Counted from the first letter of the stretch, positions 1 to 6,069 are shown. The stretch is 10,407 nt of DNA from Spirochaetaceae bacterium (GCA_031271875.1 JAISVD010000144.1:1-10407), one strand, 5' to 3'. The notes: generated by a model not told the origin, from the letters alone. Translations and numbers: made by a program.

Positions 1-431
1 CGGGAAAATACTTCGGCATTGTGCGGTGTTTCCGCTATGACCGGGTAGACGCGACTCATCTTTCCGATTTCTACCAGACCGAAGGCATTGTTCTGGGGGA
101 GGAGGTCAATCTCCGTACCCTCCTCGGGTTCCTCGAAATGTTCGCCCGGGAGGTTGCCGGTGCTACGGAGGTGAAATACGTTCCCGGATACTTCCCCTTT
201 ACCGAGCCTTCAATCGAAGTGCATATAAAGCACCCGACTCTGGGATGGTTTGAACTGGGCGGCTCCGGCATCTTCCGCCCGGAGGTGACAAAGGCGATGG
301 GCGTTGATGTTCCGGTGCTTGCCTGGGGTATCGGTATCGACAGGATGGCGCTGATGGCTCTGGGCATCAATGACCTGAGGGAACTTTTCAGCACCGATAT
401 TGAACAGGTGAGGCTGCGGCGGGCAAAGTAG
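1..431 (+). CDS. pheS: Phenylalanyl-tRNA synthetase alpha chain, archaeal type, 3' end
   Basis: This is the C-terminal part of the class II catalytic subunit that charges tRNA-Phe with phenylalanine in the cytoplasm. The gene enters from the left edge, with codons in phase from base 3, and ends at TAG (429-431). The visible protein has the motif-2 region of the archaeal/eukaryotic PheRS type (CFRYDRVDATHLSDFYQTEG) and, near the end, class II motif 3 (GIGIDRMALMALG) followed by NDLRELF. The segments EVKYVPGYFPFTEPSIEV and FELGGSGIFRPEV are also typical of this family. The GTG at 21 is an internal Val codon, not a start, because the frame stays open and homologous upstream of it. Spirochaetes are known to use this archaeal-type enzyme. 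No terminator hairpin follows directly. The beta chain is not in the window. Confidence 0.95.
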   Translation, partial: GKYFGIVRCFRYDRVDATHLSDFYQTEGIVLGEEVNLRTLLGFLEMFAREVAGATEVKYVPGYFPFTEPSIEVHIKHPTLGWFELGGSGIFRPEVTKAMGVDVPVLAWGIGIDRMALMALGINDLRELFSTDIEQVRLRRAK

Positions 432-433
432 CA

Positions 434-462
434 TTTACGACTTTGTTATCACGTGATATACT
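434..462 (+). promoter_or_regulatory. Possible sigma-70 promoter with a 12-bp palindrome in its spacer
   Basis: TTTACG (434-439) and TATACT (457-462) are separated by 17 bases and match the -35 and -10 consensus at 4 and 5 of 6 positions. The perfect palindrome TATCACGTGATA (447-458) covers the second half of the spacer and the first bases of the -10 box, which is where a repressor would block RNA polymerase. The predicted start point would be very close to the ribosome binding site of the next gene, leaving a very short leader, so the promoter call is weak. Confidence 0.35.
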
Positions 463-467
463 TATTT

Positions 468-474
468 AAGGAGG
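468..474 (+). promoter_or_regulatory. Ribosome binding site deciding the start at 480
   Basis: AAGGAGG lies 5 bases before the ATG at 480. It rules out the upstream in-frame GTG at 453, which would place this strong Shine-Dalgarno inside the coding region. Confidence 0.85.
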
Positions 475-479
475 AGTAT

Positions 480-740
480 ATGGATAAGATGCTGTTAGGT
501 GCGCTGAAAGCTTGCGAAACCAGAGAGCAGGTTGAAGATATCTTCAAAAAGTTCAATACAGATGACCTCCGGATAAAGATCGAGTATCTTAATGAATGTA
601 TGGGGAACCCCGAAACGTTTTTTTCCGGAGATATCCCCGATCTCCAAAGTGAGTATATAACTACACGGGCAATGTTTTTGACCGGAGAGTGGAAATTAAA
701 CGAGCTTTATGAGAGGGCCGGTTCATTTGACTGTAAATGA
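480..740 (+). CDS. Small hypothetical protein, 86 aa
   Basis: I do not recognise this protein. It is soluble-looking, charged and mostly helical by eye, starting MDKMLLGALKACETREQVED, with no signal peptide and no membrane segment. The early part (ACETREQVEDIFKKFNTDDLRIKIEYL) looks like two amphipathic helices, and an aromatic-rich stretch follows (NPETFFSGDIPDLQSEYITT). The start is set by a strong ribosome binding site 5 bases upstream. The stop TGA is at 738-740. Overlapping its last 32 bases in another frame is a short open frame (709-840) with plausible protein composition, so the original protein may have been longer and lost its C-terminus through a one-base indel. The segment is more AT-rich than pheS and the aminopeptidase on either side. 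No function is assigned. Confidence 0.7.
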   Translation: MDKMLLGALKACETREQVEDIFKKFNTDDLRIKIEYLNECMGNPETFFSGDIPDLQSEYITTRAMFLTGEWKLNELYERAGSFDCK

Positions 741-840
741 CGAATTTCTCATCAATGAAGAAAAAATCATGCGGATTGCAGAGTCTTTCAATATGTGGAA
801 TTCAATTCTTGAAGATTTTATTCAGTTGACCAATGAATAG
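709..840 (+). CDS. Short overlapping frame, possible shifted C-terminus of the 480-740 gene
   Basis: This frame could encode 43 residues from ATG at 709 to TAG at 838-840. It has protein-like composition (HLTVNDEFLINEEKI, then MRIAESFNMWNSILEDFI) suggesting a beta strand and an amphipathic helix. No convincing ribosome binding site precedes the ATG, which overlaps the preceding gene by 32 bases. The frame is open from just after a TAA at 697-699, so a single-base change anywhere in about 700-740 would join it to the upstream protein, giving a product of roughly 120 residues. It may be a separate small gene translated by coupling, the tail of a frameshifted gene, or chance. Confidence 0.35.
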   Translation: MRGPVHLTVNDEFLINEEKIMRIAESFNMWNSILEDFIQLTNE

Positions 841-851
841 GAAATTCATAT

Positions 852-879
852 AAAACCGGGAACGATCATTCCCGGTTTT
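852..879. terminator. Bidirectional terminator between convergent genes
   Basis: AAAACCGGGAA (852-862) and TTCCCGGTTTT (869-879) form a perfect 11-bp stem with a 6-base loop. The stem ends in A-runs on one side and T-runs on the other, so it can act as a Rho-independent terminator in both directions. It closes the small-gene region on the plus strand. On the minus strand it includes the last bases of the aminopeptidase gene, whose TAA stop is at 878-880. Confidence 0.8.
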
Positions 880-2032
880 ACATGAGCTCCGGTGCAAGTT
901 CCCCGTTCTCTTCTATTATAAACGTACTGCCATCGGGATAACGGGCCGTAATTGTGGGATCCCTCACTACGCCATCGAGGTGGATCATGGAGGGGGCGTC
1001 ATCGTCATAGTTTGAGCCGATGGCGAAGTGACAGGTTCTGAACGCCTTTTCGTCCTCAAGCATATACCCGGTGATGAGCGCTCCGGGGTTCAGTCCGATC
1101 CCCAGTTCGCCGAGGTTGCGGGCGTTTCTGCTGTACAGTCCGCCCTGGCCTTCAGGGAGCATTCCCTTCTTTTCAAATTCCAGGGCGCTTGTTTCTCCCG
1201 CCCGGATGGATTCCTCCAGCAGGGCTGCTTCCTCTCCGCCGGAAACCGAGGTGACGAAACCGTTTTCTATAACCGCCTTTATGGGGGTACGGATGAGGAT
1301 GTCCCTCTCCCGGAGACTCATGGAGCCGTCAAACACAATTACTCCCCCGGAAGCGCCTATCACAGGGCTGATATAAACCTCGCCTGCGGGAATGTTGCCC
1401 CCCGACGCCGGATGGCGGCAGTTTCCGTCATCTGCGAAGGCGCTGCGGCCTTCGATTTGCACGGTGATATCAGTCCCTCCGGGGGCGGAAACATGCACCG
1501 AGGATGCGCCTTTCAGTTTTTCCGTGAGCCTGCGGCATCTCTGCCGCAGAAGGGCATAGTCTATGGGCGCTGTCCTGAGAAACATATCAAGGGTGATCCC
1601 CGGCGACCAGATGGCCCGCATTGTTTTTCTTCCGTAGAGATTGTAATCGAACACATGATCAAACCGGTTCCCGCTGCCGTCCTGATAGGGGGAGGCCAGT
1701 GCCTTTCTGTCCTTGCCGAGTTTGTTCATCGATATGGAAGCAAACAGTTCCGGCTCCTTTTCGAGCGCTGCGATGACCGGTTCCTCCGCGAAATCAAGGA
1801 GGGTCTTTTCGGGCTGAAAGACGAGCGTCGGAAGCCCTCCGCTGCGGCGCGCCGCTTCATACAGGGCCATGCTGATAAGCGCGGTGTCCCTCCCGGGGTT
1901 TGTCACGATAAGAAACCGCTCGCCCTCCCTGAGGGCAAATACGTCGCTCATAACCGTATCCGCTGTTTCCGCAAGTCCCGGAGGAAACCCGCTCCAGCCG
2001 GAAAAGGAATCATGGGGATTATTGTTTTCCAT
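878..2032 (-). CDS. M29-family aminopeptidase (AmpS / aminopeptidase T type)
   Basis: This is a cytoplasmic metallo-aminopeptidase of the M29/AmpS family, expected to remove N-terminal residues from peptides with two catalytic metal ions. The 384-aa length suits the family, as does the layout of an N-terminal alpha/beta domain (about 25-170) and a C-terminal metal-binding domain. The likely metal ligands are all present: Glu218 in NIPAGEVYISP, Glu309 in RNLGELGIGLNP, His335 in TCHFAIGSN, and His351 and Asp353 in MIHLDGVVRDPT. The catalytic set therefore looks intact. The start at 2032 has no good Shine-Dalgarno; a promoter directly upstream would start transcription almost at the ATG, so a leaderless mRNA is possible. 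An internal ATG (residue 28) also lacks a ribosome binding site and would cut into the conserved N-terminal domain. The stop overlaps the bidirectional terminator. Substrate preference cannot be read from the sequence. Confidence 0.88.
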   Translation of the reverse strand: MENNNPHDSFSGWSGFPPGLAETADTVMSDVFALREGERFLIVTNPGRDTALISMALYEAARRSGGLPTLVFQPEKTLLDFAEEPVIAALEKEPELFASISMNKLGKDRKALASPYQDGSGNRFDHVFDYNLYGRKTMRAIWSPGITLDMFLRTAPIDYALLRQRCRRLTEKLKGASSVHVSAPGGTDITVQIEGRSAFADDGNCRHPASGGNIPAGEVYISPVIGASGGVIVFDGSMSLRERDILIRTPIKAVIENGFVTSVSGGEEAALLEESIRAGETSALEFEKKGMLPEGQGGLYSRNARNLGELGIGLNPGALITGYMLEDEKAFRTCHFAIGSNYDDDAPSMIHLDGVVRDPTITARYPDGSTFIIEENGELAPELM

Positions 2033-2039
2033 ATTATAA

Positions 2040-2069
2040 AAGATAGGACCCCTTGCGCTCTTGTGTCAA
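2040..2069 (-). promoter_or_regulatory. Sigma-70 promoter for the M29 aminopeptidase, possibly leaderless
   Basis: Read on the minus strand, a perfect TTGACA (2069-2064) is followed by an 18-base spacer and TATCTT (2045-2040). Transcription would begin about 7 bases further on, near 2033, while the ATG starts at 2032. No Shine-Dalgarno lies between. The gene would thus have its own promoter although it follows the surface-protein cluster in the same direction. Confidence 0.5.
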
Positions 2070-2102
2070 CTGCGGGGAGTAGTAAAGTTGTCGTTTTATT
2101 TT

Positions 2103-3047
2103 CTACCAACGGGCACTTACACGTACAGCAGGACCAATGTGCCTCGACCAAAAGTGTATATCAATATCATCGTTATTTGCATCAATTGTTTCCTCTAATA
2201 ATTCTACACCCACAGCAATACCAATTCGACCTTTTTTTCCTACATTCCACATATTCTGAAATCCAAGGATCCCCTTGACAATCGCATATTCCATACCTTT
2301 ACTGATATTCCCATTAACAGAGACACCGTTATGAGCGTTACTCATCCATGCGATTGCTTGCGCATCAGTTTTCCCCTGTACAATAAACCCGTGGAACCAC
2401 TCTACATATATCCACAAATACTTTTGAACAAACAAATGGAATAGCTCATATCCTGTCCTATCCTGCATTCTCTGTGCGTCAAGAGCTGAATTTTCCATGC
2501 GTTTAATCAGCGTATCCCACAGAATTCTCATACCCCATGCTTCTCCTTTTATCAATCCAAAACCAGGGGCGGAAAGCCCGCGATTTGGCTGTACCTGGTA
2601 TTCGAGAGGCATCTCAAAACTGGCGTAACTTATGCCTATAGCTCCCAAGTTCCCTGAGCCTATTAACAGTAATTCGGATAACAAGCCTTTTAGAAATGTG
2701 TTTTTTATTGTTAATTCATCAATACGGAACAGAAGAGAAACATTGGTCCACACATTACGGAAATTATATACCCCGCCGGGAATGGGATTGGGCGTATCTC
2801 CTATCCATGTTACAGTACCGCCAAAGGAATGGTAATCAAACTTAAGTATAAAGTGATATGCGGTAACATACCCTGCGGCATCAACCAGTTTTTTAAAGGC
2901 AGGATCATCAATTTTGAGATTGAGTTGTACTCCCACTTTGTCAAAGAGTTTCAAACCCATAATTACAGACAACCCAAAGTTGTTAAGATCAACTTCAGTA
3001 TTTGTTGATTCTTCCTTCTCAAATTTGGCATACGGATACCATGCCTT
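2103..3047 (-). pseudogene. 5'-truncated outer-membrane beta-barrel-like protein
   Basis: The frame is open from just after a TGA at 3048-3050 down to TAG at 2103-2105, about 314 codons, but it contains no ATG and no ribosome binding site near its beginning. The first usable starts, TTG at 2972 or ATG at 2960, lack a Shine-Dalgarno and lie inside protein-like sequence that continues upstream (AWYPYAKFEKEESTNTEVDL). No signal peptide is present. The body has alternating polar and aromatic strands (VTAYHFILKFDYHSFGGTV), a helical middle section (ENSALDAQRMQDRTGYELF) and the terminal strand GPAVRVSARW, ending in an aromatic residue as outer-membrane barrels do. I infer an outer-membrane or outer-sheath type protein that lost its signal peptide and N-terminus. 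A relation to the treponemal major outer sheath/Tpr family is possible but not shown. It sits only 35 bases after the zinc-ribbon gene, so the deletion endpoint is probably near 3048-3082. Confidence 0.6.
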
Positions 3048-3082
3048 TCAATCGTTAATATATGTCGTAATTTTTGCTTTCA

Positions 3083-3703
3083 TTAAACAAAACTGTCACC
3101 ACCGCATTTAGGACACGAAAATACATCTGAGGGAACAAAGGCATTACATTTCTCGCATCTCTTCTTCTCAACATTGCTGCCATCTTTAGTTGTTTGACGT
3201 ATTTCCTCATAAAGAGAGGAACCACAGGAGGGACATGCAGAGTATGATCCAGAAAATATTGTTCCACATTGTCTGCATTTCTTATCAACACTACGAACAT
3301 TACGCTGTGTTGTATTATCATTTACAGCTGAAGAAATACTTTGAGCAATTAATGCAACAATCCAACCCATTATTATTACATAGGCCCCAGATTGTAATTT
3401 AACATGCGTATCATTTAATGCTCCCACATATACACCAACACCACAACCTATACAAGCAAAGAAAATCATCCAATCAGTTGCGGCAGGTACATTTTTTCCC
3501 ATCATCAATAATGCGCCAACAACAAGTCCAGCAAGCGCTAATATAAATACTCCATATAGAAGTAAAGCAATTCCCGTGCTATCTAGACTCATCAATGTAT
3601 CAGCAAGCTGAAAACCATTCATTTGACACGATACAGGCATGAAAAAGCCAAGTATTACCAGTAGAAAACCTAATTTTCCAATTGACCTGAAATTTACTCT
3701 CAT
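3083..3703 (-). CDS. Membrane protein with two C-terminal zinc ribbons, 206 aa
   Basis: The start is set by AGGAGGA (3715-3709) 5 bases before ATG at 3703; a longer frame back to 3766 has no such signal. Four hydrophobic segments are visible: about 10-24 (LGFLLVILGFFMPV), 44-69, 76-96 and 106-121. A cytoplasmic-looking tail follows with two four-cysteine knuckles: Cys143/146 with Cys157/160, and Cys183/186 with Cys197/200. Each has the CxxC spacing and trailing glycine of zinc-ribbon folds. Zinc-ribbon tails on small membrane proteins often act in binding protein or nucleic acid partners, but no specific role can be read here. The first segment ends in MPVSC, a poor lipobox, so I treat it as a membrane helix rather than a lipoprotein signal. 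It follows the 119-aa lipoprotein gene in the same direction, behind a perfect hairpin. Confidence 0.8.
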   Translation of the reverse strand: MRVNFRSIGKLGFLLVILGFFMPVSCQMNGFQLADTLMSLDSTGIALLLYGVFILALAGLVVGALLMMGKNVPAATDWMIFFACIGCGVGVYVGALNDTHVKLQSGAYVIIMGWIVALIAQSISSAVNDNTTQRNVRSVDKKCRQCGTIFSGSYSACPSCGSSLYEEIRQTTKDGSNVEKKRCEKCNAFVPSDVFSCPKCGGDSFV

Positions 3704-3756
3704 ACAATTCCTCCTGAGTTTTAAGTTATATAGAAAACATTGATTTATACTTTGAA

Positions 3757-3789
3757 GCAATTGCAAAACTAAGAAAGTTTTGCAATTGC
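3757..3789 (-). terminator. Perfect 14-bp hairpin between lipoprotein and zinc-ribbon genes
   Basis: GCAATTGCAAAACT (3757-3770) and AGTTTTGCAATTGC (3776-3789) pair perfectly around a 5-base loop. It lies 27 bases after the lipoprotein stop and about 53 bases before the next start, so it may partly terminate or stabilise transcripts in the cluster. It lacks a clean T-run after the stem, so it is an imperfect Rho-independent terminator. An attenuator or an RNA-processing hairpin is an alternative. Confidence 0.5.
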
Positions 3790-3816
3790 GGCCATTTGCG
3801 CTGACTTCAATAATCC

Positions 3817-4176
3817 CTAATTCGCTGCCTTAAAGTCAGCAATGAACTCGACCTCGGTTACAGCGTCCTTTTTAATTCTAACAGAACTTCTTGTTACGTA
3901 ACCATCACCGTCACTGTCTTCAACGTAAACTGTATAAGAACCAGTTTTTGTATTAGGAAAGTTACGATAGCTGCCAGAGTAGATGCTTGTATCAGCTTCC
4001 GCTACCTTGCTCCCACCATGCTCAATACTTACGTAAATAATTCGTACACTTGAATTGTTCGTCAGTTTGAGTATACCAAAGCCATCTTCCTCTGGCTGAA
4101 GATTACAACCGGACAGCATTACTCCGCCAAGAATTGCTAAAGAAAAAAACAGACTCCAGAAAAACCTTTTTTTCAT
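3817..4176 (-). CDS. Small lipoprotein, 119 aa
   Basis: This is a predicted exported lipoprotein. It has a basic N-terminus (MKKRFF), a hydrophobic core and the lipobox LSGC with the lipidated cysteine at residue 24. The mature part is short and strand-rich: an ITNNSS-like opening (LKLTNNSSVRIIYVSIEHGG), then GSYTVYVEDSDGDGYVT, in which the acidic run DSDGDG resembles a calcium-loop motif, and a closing strand VTEVEFIADF. This looks like a single immunoglobulin-like or beta-sandwich module, as in many unnamed bacterial surface lipoproteins. AGGAGG lies 8 bases before the ATG, and the TAG stop of the preceding gene (4191-4189) overlaps this ribosome binding site, so translation of the two is probably coupled. 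Binding partner unknown. Confidence 0.85.
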   Translation of the reverse strand: MKKRFFWSLFFSLAILGGVMLSGCNLQPEEDGFGILKLTNNSSVRIIYVSIEHGGSKVAEADTSIYSGSYRNFPNTKTGSYTVYVEDSDGDGYVTRSSVRIKKDAVTEVEFIADFKAAN

Positions 4177-4200
4177 ACTGTTTTCCTCCTATTCGACTAC

Positions 4201-4342
4201 TGCACGTATAAACGTACTGCGGCTGTTCGTTTTCATAAACTGCACCTCTGCTTCGCGTTCAGCTGCCCGTGGATCAGAAGCTTGCACTGTTATGGTGTCA
4301 GTTCTCTTGGTACCGCCTTGAGTCATATAAGTAACTTTGACA
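4201..4342 (-). repeat. Tandem domain repeat, copy 2 (C-terminal)
   Basis: This is the downstream coding copy of a 142-bp direct repeat whose sister lies at 4456-4597, with a period of 255 bases (85 codons). The copies keep nearly the same protein (VTYMTQGG, SDPRAAEREAE, NSR, TFIRA) while many codons differ at synonymous positions. That indicates an old duplication held by selection on the protein. Confidence 0.85.
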
Positions 4343-4455
4343 GAAAACAGCAGCTTGCCGTCAGGATTCGGACTGACGACAGACCGACCGGCAGACAGCG
4401 CTGAATCTGTGCTTATTGAGCTATTCGATAGGTATGACTCATCGACCTTTGCCGC

Positions 4456-4597
4456 TGCACGTATAAAAGTATTACGGCTGTTCGCTTTTATAAACTACGC
4501 CTCTGCTTCGCGTTCCGCTGCACGTGGATCGGAAGCGAAAACTGAGATGGAATCAGTCTTTTTAACGCCACCCTGCGTCATGTAAGTAACTTCCACA
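4456..4597 (-). repeat. Tandem domain repeat, copy 1 (N-terminal, contains the TAG)
   Basis: This is the upstream coding copy of the repeat at 4201-4342. It carries TAG at 4497-4495 where the sister copy has CAG. Aligned codons show more than ten synonymous differences (for example TAC/TAT, ACG/ACT, CAG/CAA, GAT/GAC) against conserved amino acids, so both copies were translated for a long time before the stop arose. Confidence 0.85.
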
Positions 4598-4721
4598 GTG
4601 AACGCTACTTTGTTTGTAGTGTCAGCAGCATCCTGTGCCCATATACTTCCCACAATCGAGACCAGCATTACCAATAAAAAACAGTTTCTTTTCATAAAAA
4701 ATCTCCTCTGTACTCTTTCCC

Positions 4722-4751
4722 ACTATCTTTTTTTGCAGTCAATACAGACAA
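4722..4751 (-). promoter_or_regulatory. Weak candidate promoter for the two-repeat gene
   Basis: On the minus strand TTGTCT (4751-4746) and GATAGT (4727-4722) are 18 bases apart, each matching 4 of 6 consensus positions. It lies after the hairpin at 4773-4820 and about 27 bases before the ATG at 4695, where a second promoter for the distal half of the cluster would be expected. The match is poor. Confidence 0.25.
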
Positions 4752-4772
4752 GCTTTCCGAAGATAACGGTTT

Positions 4773-4820
4773 TAAGGAATCACTGAATAACGTCATTGAG
4801 ACATATTCAGCGATTCCTTA
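4773..4820 (-). terminator. Long inverted repeat after the 139-aa lipoprotein gene
   Basis: AAGGAATC-A-CTGAATA (4774-4789) pairs with TATTCAG-C-GATTCCTT (4804-4819): 15 pairs with one mismatch around a 14-base loop, extended by one outer T-A pair. It starts about 30 bases after the lipoprotein stop, so it may terminate or stabilise the upstream transcript. There is no T-run, and the long near-palindromic form also fits a dispersed intergenic repeat. Confidence 0.5.
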
Positions 4821-4850
4821 TTGTTTAGTAACTTATAAAAACATTCAAAA

Positions 4851-5270
4851 TTACCAGTCTCCATCAGTGAAGATTATCGTCTTCACCCAACCCAGCCACT
4901 CAACGCTAATCTGAAACTCATCGGCAGCAGAGTTATAGCCAAATTCCTTTTCTCCATTTTCAAATGTAAGCAAAACACCAAAAAGGTACTTATCGTCTCC
5001 ATCACTCTTAGTAAAACCGGATACCCTGTATACATTTGACATTTCATCGGGATATAAGTAGATCGTTTCACTTGCCAGTACCGGATCGCTTCTACTGGAA
5101 CCGTTAATAAATTCAATTTTAGTAATAGCATTATTCCCGCCATCGTTTTCCACTCTGAACTCGAATGTATAACTGCCAAAATTTTCATCTGATATCATTT
5201 CACAGCCAACAACCATTATTCCGAAGACCAACACTATTCCCACTATTCCCAACAAATGTTTTTTAGCCAT
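4851..5270 (-). CDS. Small lipoprotein, 139 aa
   Basis: This is a predicted surface or periplasmic lipoprotein: basic start (MAKKH), hydrophobic core and lipobox VVGC with Cys at residue 23. The mature part is acidic and strand-rich (YTFEFRVENDGGNNAITKIE, then IYLYPDEMSNVYRVSGF and YLFGVLLTFENGEKEFGY), consistent with a single beta-sandwich module, and ends with the aromatic-rich EWLGWVKTIIFTDGDW. The ATG overlaps the stop of the preceding gene by one base (TAATG), and AGGAGA lies about 8 bases upstream inside that gene. The two are therefore translationally coupled and probably act together. The protein family is not recognised. Confidence 0.85.
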   Translation of the reverse strand: MAKKHLLGIVGIVLVFGIMVVGCEMISDENFGSYTFEFRVENDGGNNAITKIEFINGSSRSDPVLASETIYLYPDEMSNVYRVSGFTKSDGDDKYLFGVLLTFENGEKEFGYNSAADEFQISVEWLGWVKTIIFTDGDW

Positions 5271-5965
5271 TATTTTTTCTCCTGTACGGGGGCTGCAATA
5301 AATCCTGGAGTACCAGCACCTCCTTTAAAAGGCTTACTATAATAGGTACAACCTGAAACTATTTTCTCAATGTTGTTATTGTTAGTTGATGTAAGTATCT
5401 TCACGTTTTCATCACCACTACGTGGACTGAGTATGACCCTAATCGCAAGATCGCCGGACTCCGGGGGAATCTTATATACACCGTGACCATTAAAAGACTC
5501 AAATTCGGTACCTATGGTTACACCCGTGTATATTTCCTCGCTCTCGACAGGCCTGGAACAGTAGTATGCAAGTCCGATATCTTCTTGAGACTTAGGTAAA
5601 CTGAACACAGCCAAGCCATTTACTCCATTGATTCCTATTGAATTCTGAATAGAGGGGTTGTATTGAGTTATTCCAGCGATCTGGATAACGGCATTGGTGT
5701 TAACGGGATCGGTGAGGTTTTCAATAGCGGCAGTATCTGTCACTATAAATAGGTCAGTCAAATGAGTGACAGGGATAGAACCATTTTCATCTACGTCCGA
5801 CCTTTCTACAGTAATATAGACAAGCCGTTCACCTTCGCCTCTGTTCTCTTCAAAGTAAGAAGGCGGGATATCTGTTATCTTTACTGGCGGCGGGATGACA
5901 ACACACCCACTAAGAAATGCTGATAGTACCAGCAACTTGATGAACAATGTTTTATTCTGCTTCAT
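5270..5965 (-). CDS. Lipoprotein, 231 aa, first gene of the envelope cluster
   Basis: The start at 5965 is set by AGGAG 5 bases upstream; a start 15 bases earlier would place that site inside the gene. The signal sequence MKQNKTLFIKLLVLSAFLSG leads to a lipobox LSGC with Cys at residue 21. A proline-rich linker follows (VVIPPPVKITDIPPSYFEE), then about 180 residues of mixed strand-rich sequence (LVYITVERSDVDENGSIPVT, AVIQIAGITQYNPS, HGVYKIPPESGDLAIRVILS) and a Gly-rich tail. The proline-rich spacer suggests the globular part is held away from the membrane. It is the promoter-proximal gene of the minus-strand cluster and divergent from the XRE regulator. It probably encodes an outer-membrane or periplasmic anchored component. 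No family is recognised. Confidence 0.85.
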   Translation of the reverse strand: MKQNKTLFIKLLVLSAFLSGCVVIPPPVKITDIPPSYFEENRGEGERLVYITVERSDVDENGSIPVTHLTDLFIVTDTAAIENLTDPVNTNAVIQIAGITQYNPSIQNSIGINGVNGLAVFSLPKSQEDIGLAYYCSRPVESEEIYTGVTIGTEFESFNGHGVYKIPPESGDLAIRVILSPRSGDENVKILTSTNNNNIEKIVSGCTYYSKPFKGGAGTPGFIAAPVQEKK

Positions 5966-5996
5966 AAAAACTCCTGTCAAAAGCCAACAAGAGAGA

Positions 5997-6046
5997 AGCC
6001 TATCAGGCTATTTCCTGTTGCCAATAATAAAACAGTGTCAGACACT
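5997..6046 (-). promoter_or_regulatory. Leader inverted repeats upstream of the 231-aa lipoprotein
   Basis: Two short dyads lie in the predicted leader of the cluster: AGCCT-ATC-AGGCT (5997-6009) and AGTGTC-A-GACACT (6034-6046). The second, with a one-base centre, looks like a protein binding site rather than an RNA hairpin. TTTCCTGT at 6011-6018 recurs exactly at 6073-6080 inside the dyad over the start point. These may be extra operator sites or RNA structure; which regulator would bind is not known. Confidence 0.35.
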
Positions 6047-6069
6047 ATTTTTTTGCCTCAATATATAGA

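Larger units (their letters stand above)
4189..4695 (-). pseudogene. Secreted two-repeat protein interrupted by an in-frame TAG
   Basis: From ATG at 4695, with GAGGAG about 8 bases upstream, the frame encodes a cleavable signal peptide (MKRNCFLLVMLVSIVGSIWA) and one repeat unit, then meets TAG at 4497-4495 (codon 67). The same frame then continues without further stops for 101 codons to TAG at 4191-4189. Both halves carry the same domain: VTYMTQGGVKKTDSIS then SDPRAAEREAEA in the first, VTYMTQGGTKRTDTIT then SDPRAAEREAEV in the second, each followed by an NSR.TFIRA segment. The stop falls where the second copy has CAG (Gln), a one-base difference. A full-length product would be 168 residues with the interrupted codon counted. 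The simplest reading is a recent nonsense mutation; stop readthrough is the alternative. TAG also ends pheS here, so wholesale recoding is unlikely. The repeat family is not recognised. Confidence 0.75.

Noticed and set aside
1028..2278. Plus-strand open frame of 416 codons antisense to the aminopeptidase
   Set aside because: It is the mirror of a GC-rich gene that has a full set of metal-binding residues. Its composition is Pro/Arg/Cys-rich with no recognisable motif, and it runs on into an unrelated intergenic stretch.
4189..4695. Selenocysteine or pyrrolysine insertion at the internal stop
   Set aside because: The codon is TAG, not TGA. The aligned residue in the sister repeat is Gln, there is no methylamine methyltransferase context, and TAG is a normal stop in neighbouring genes.
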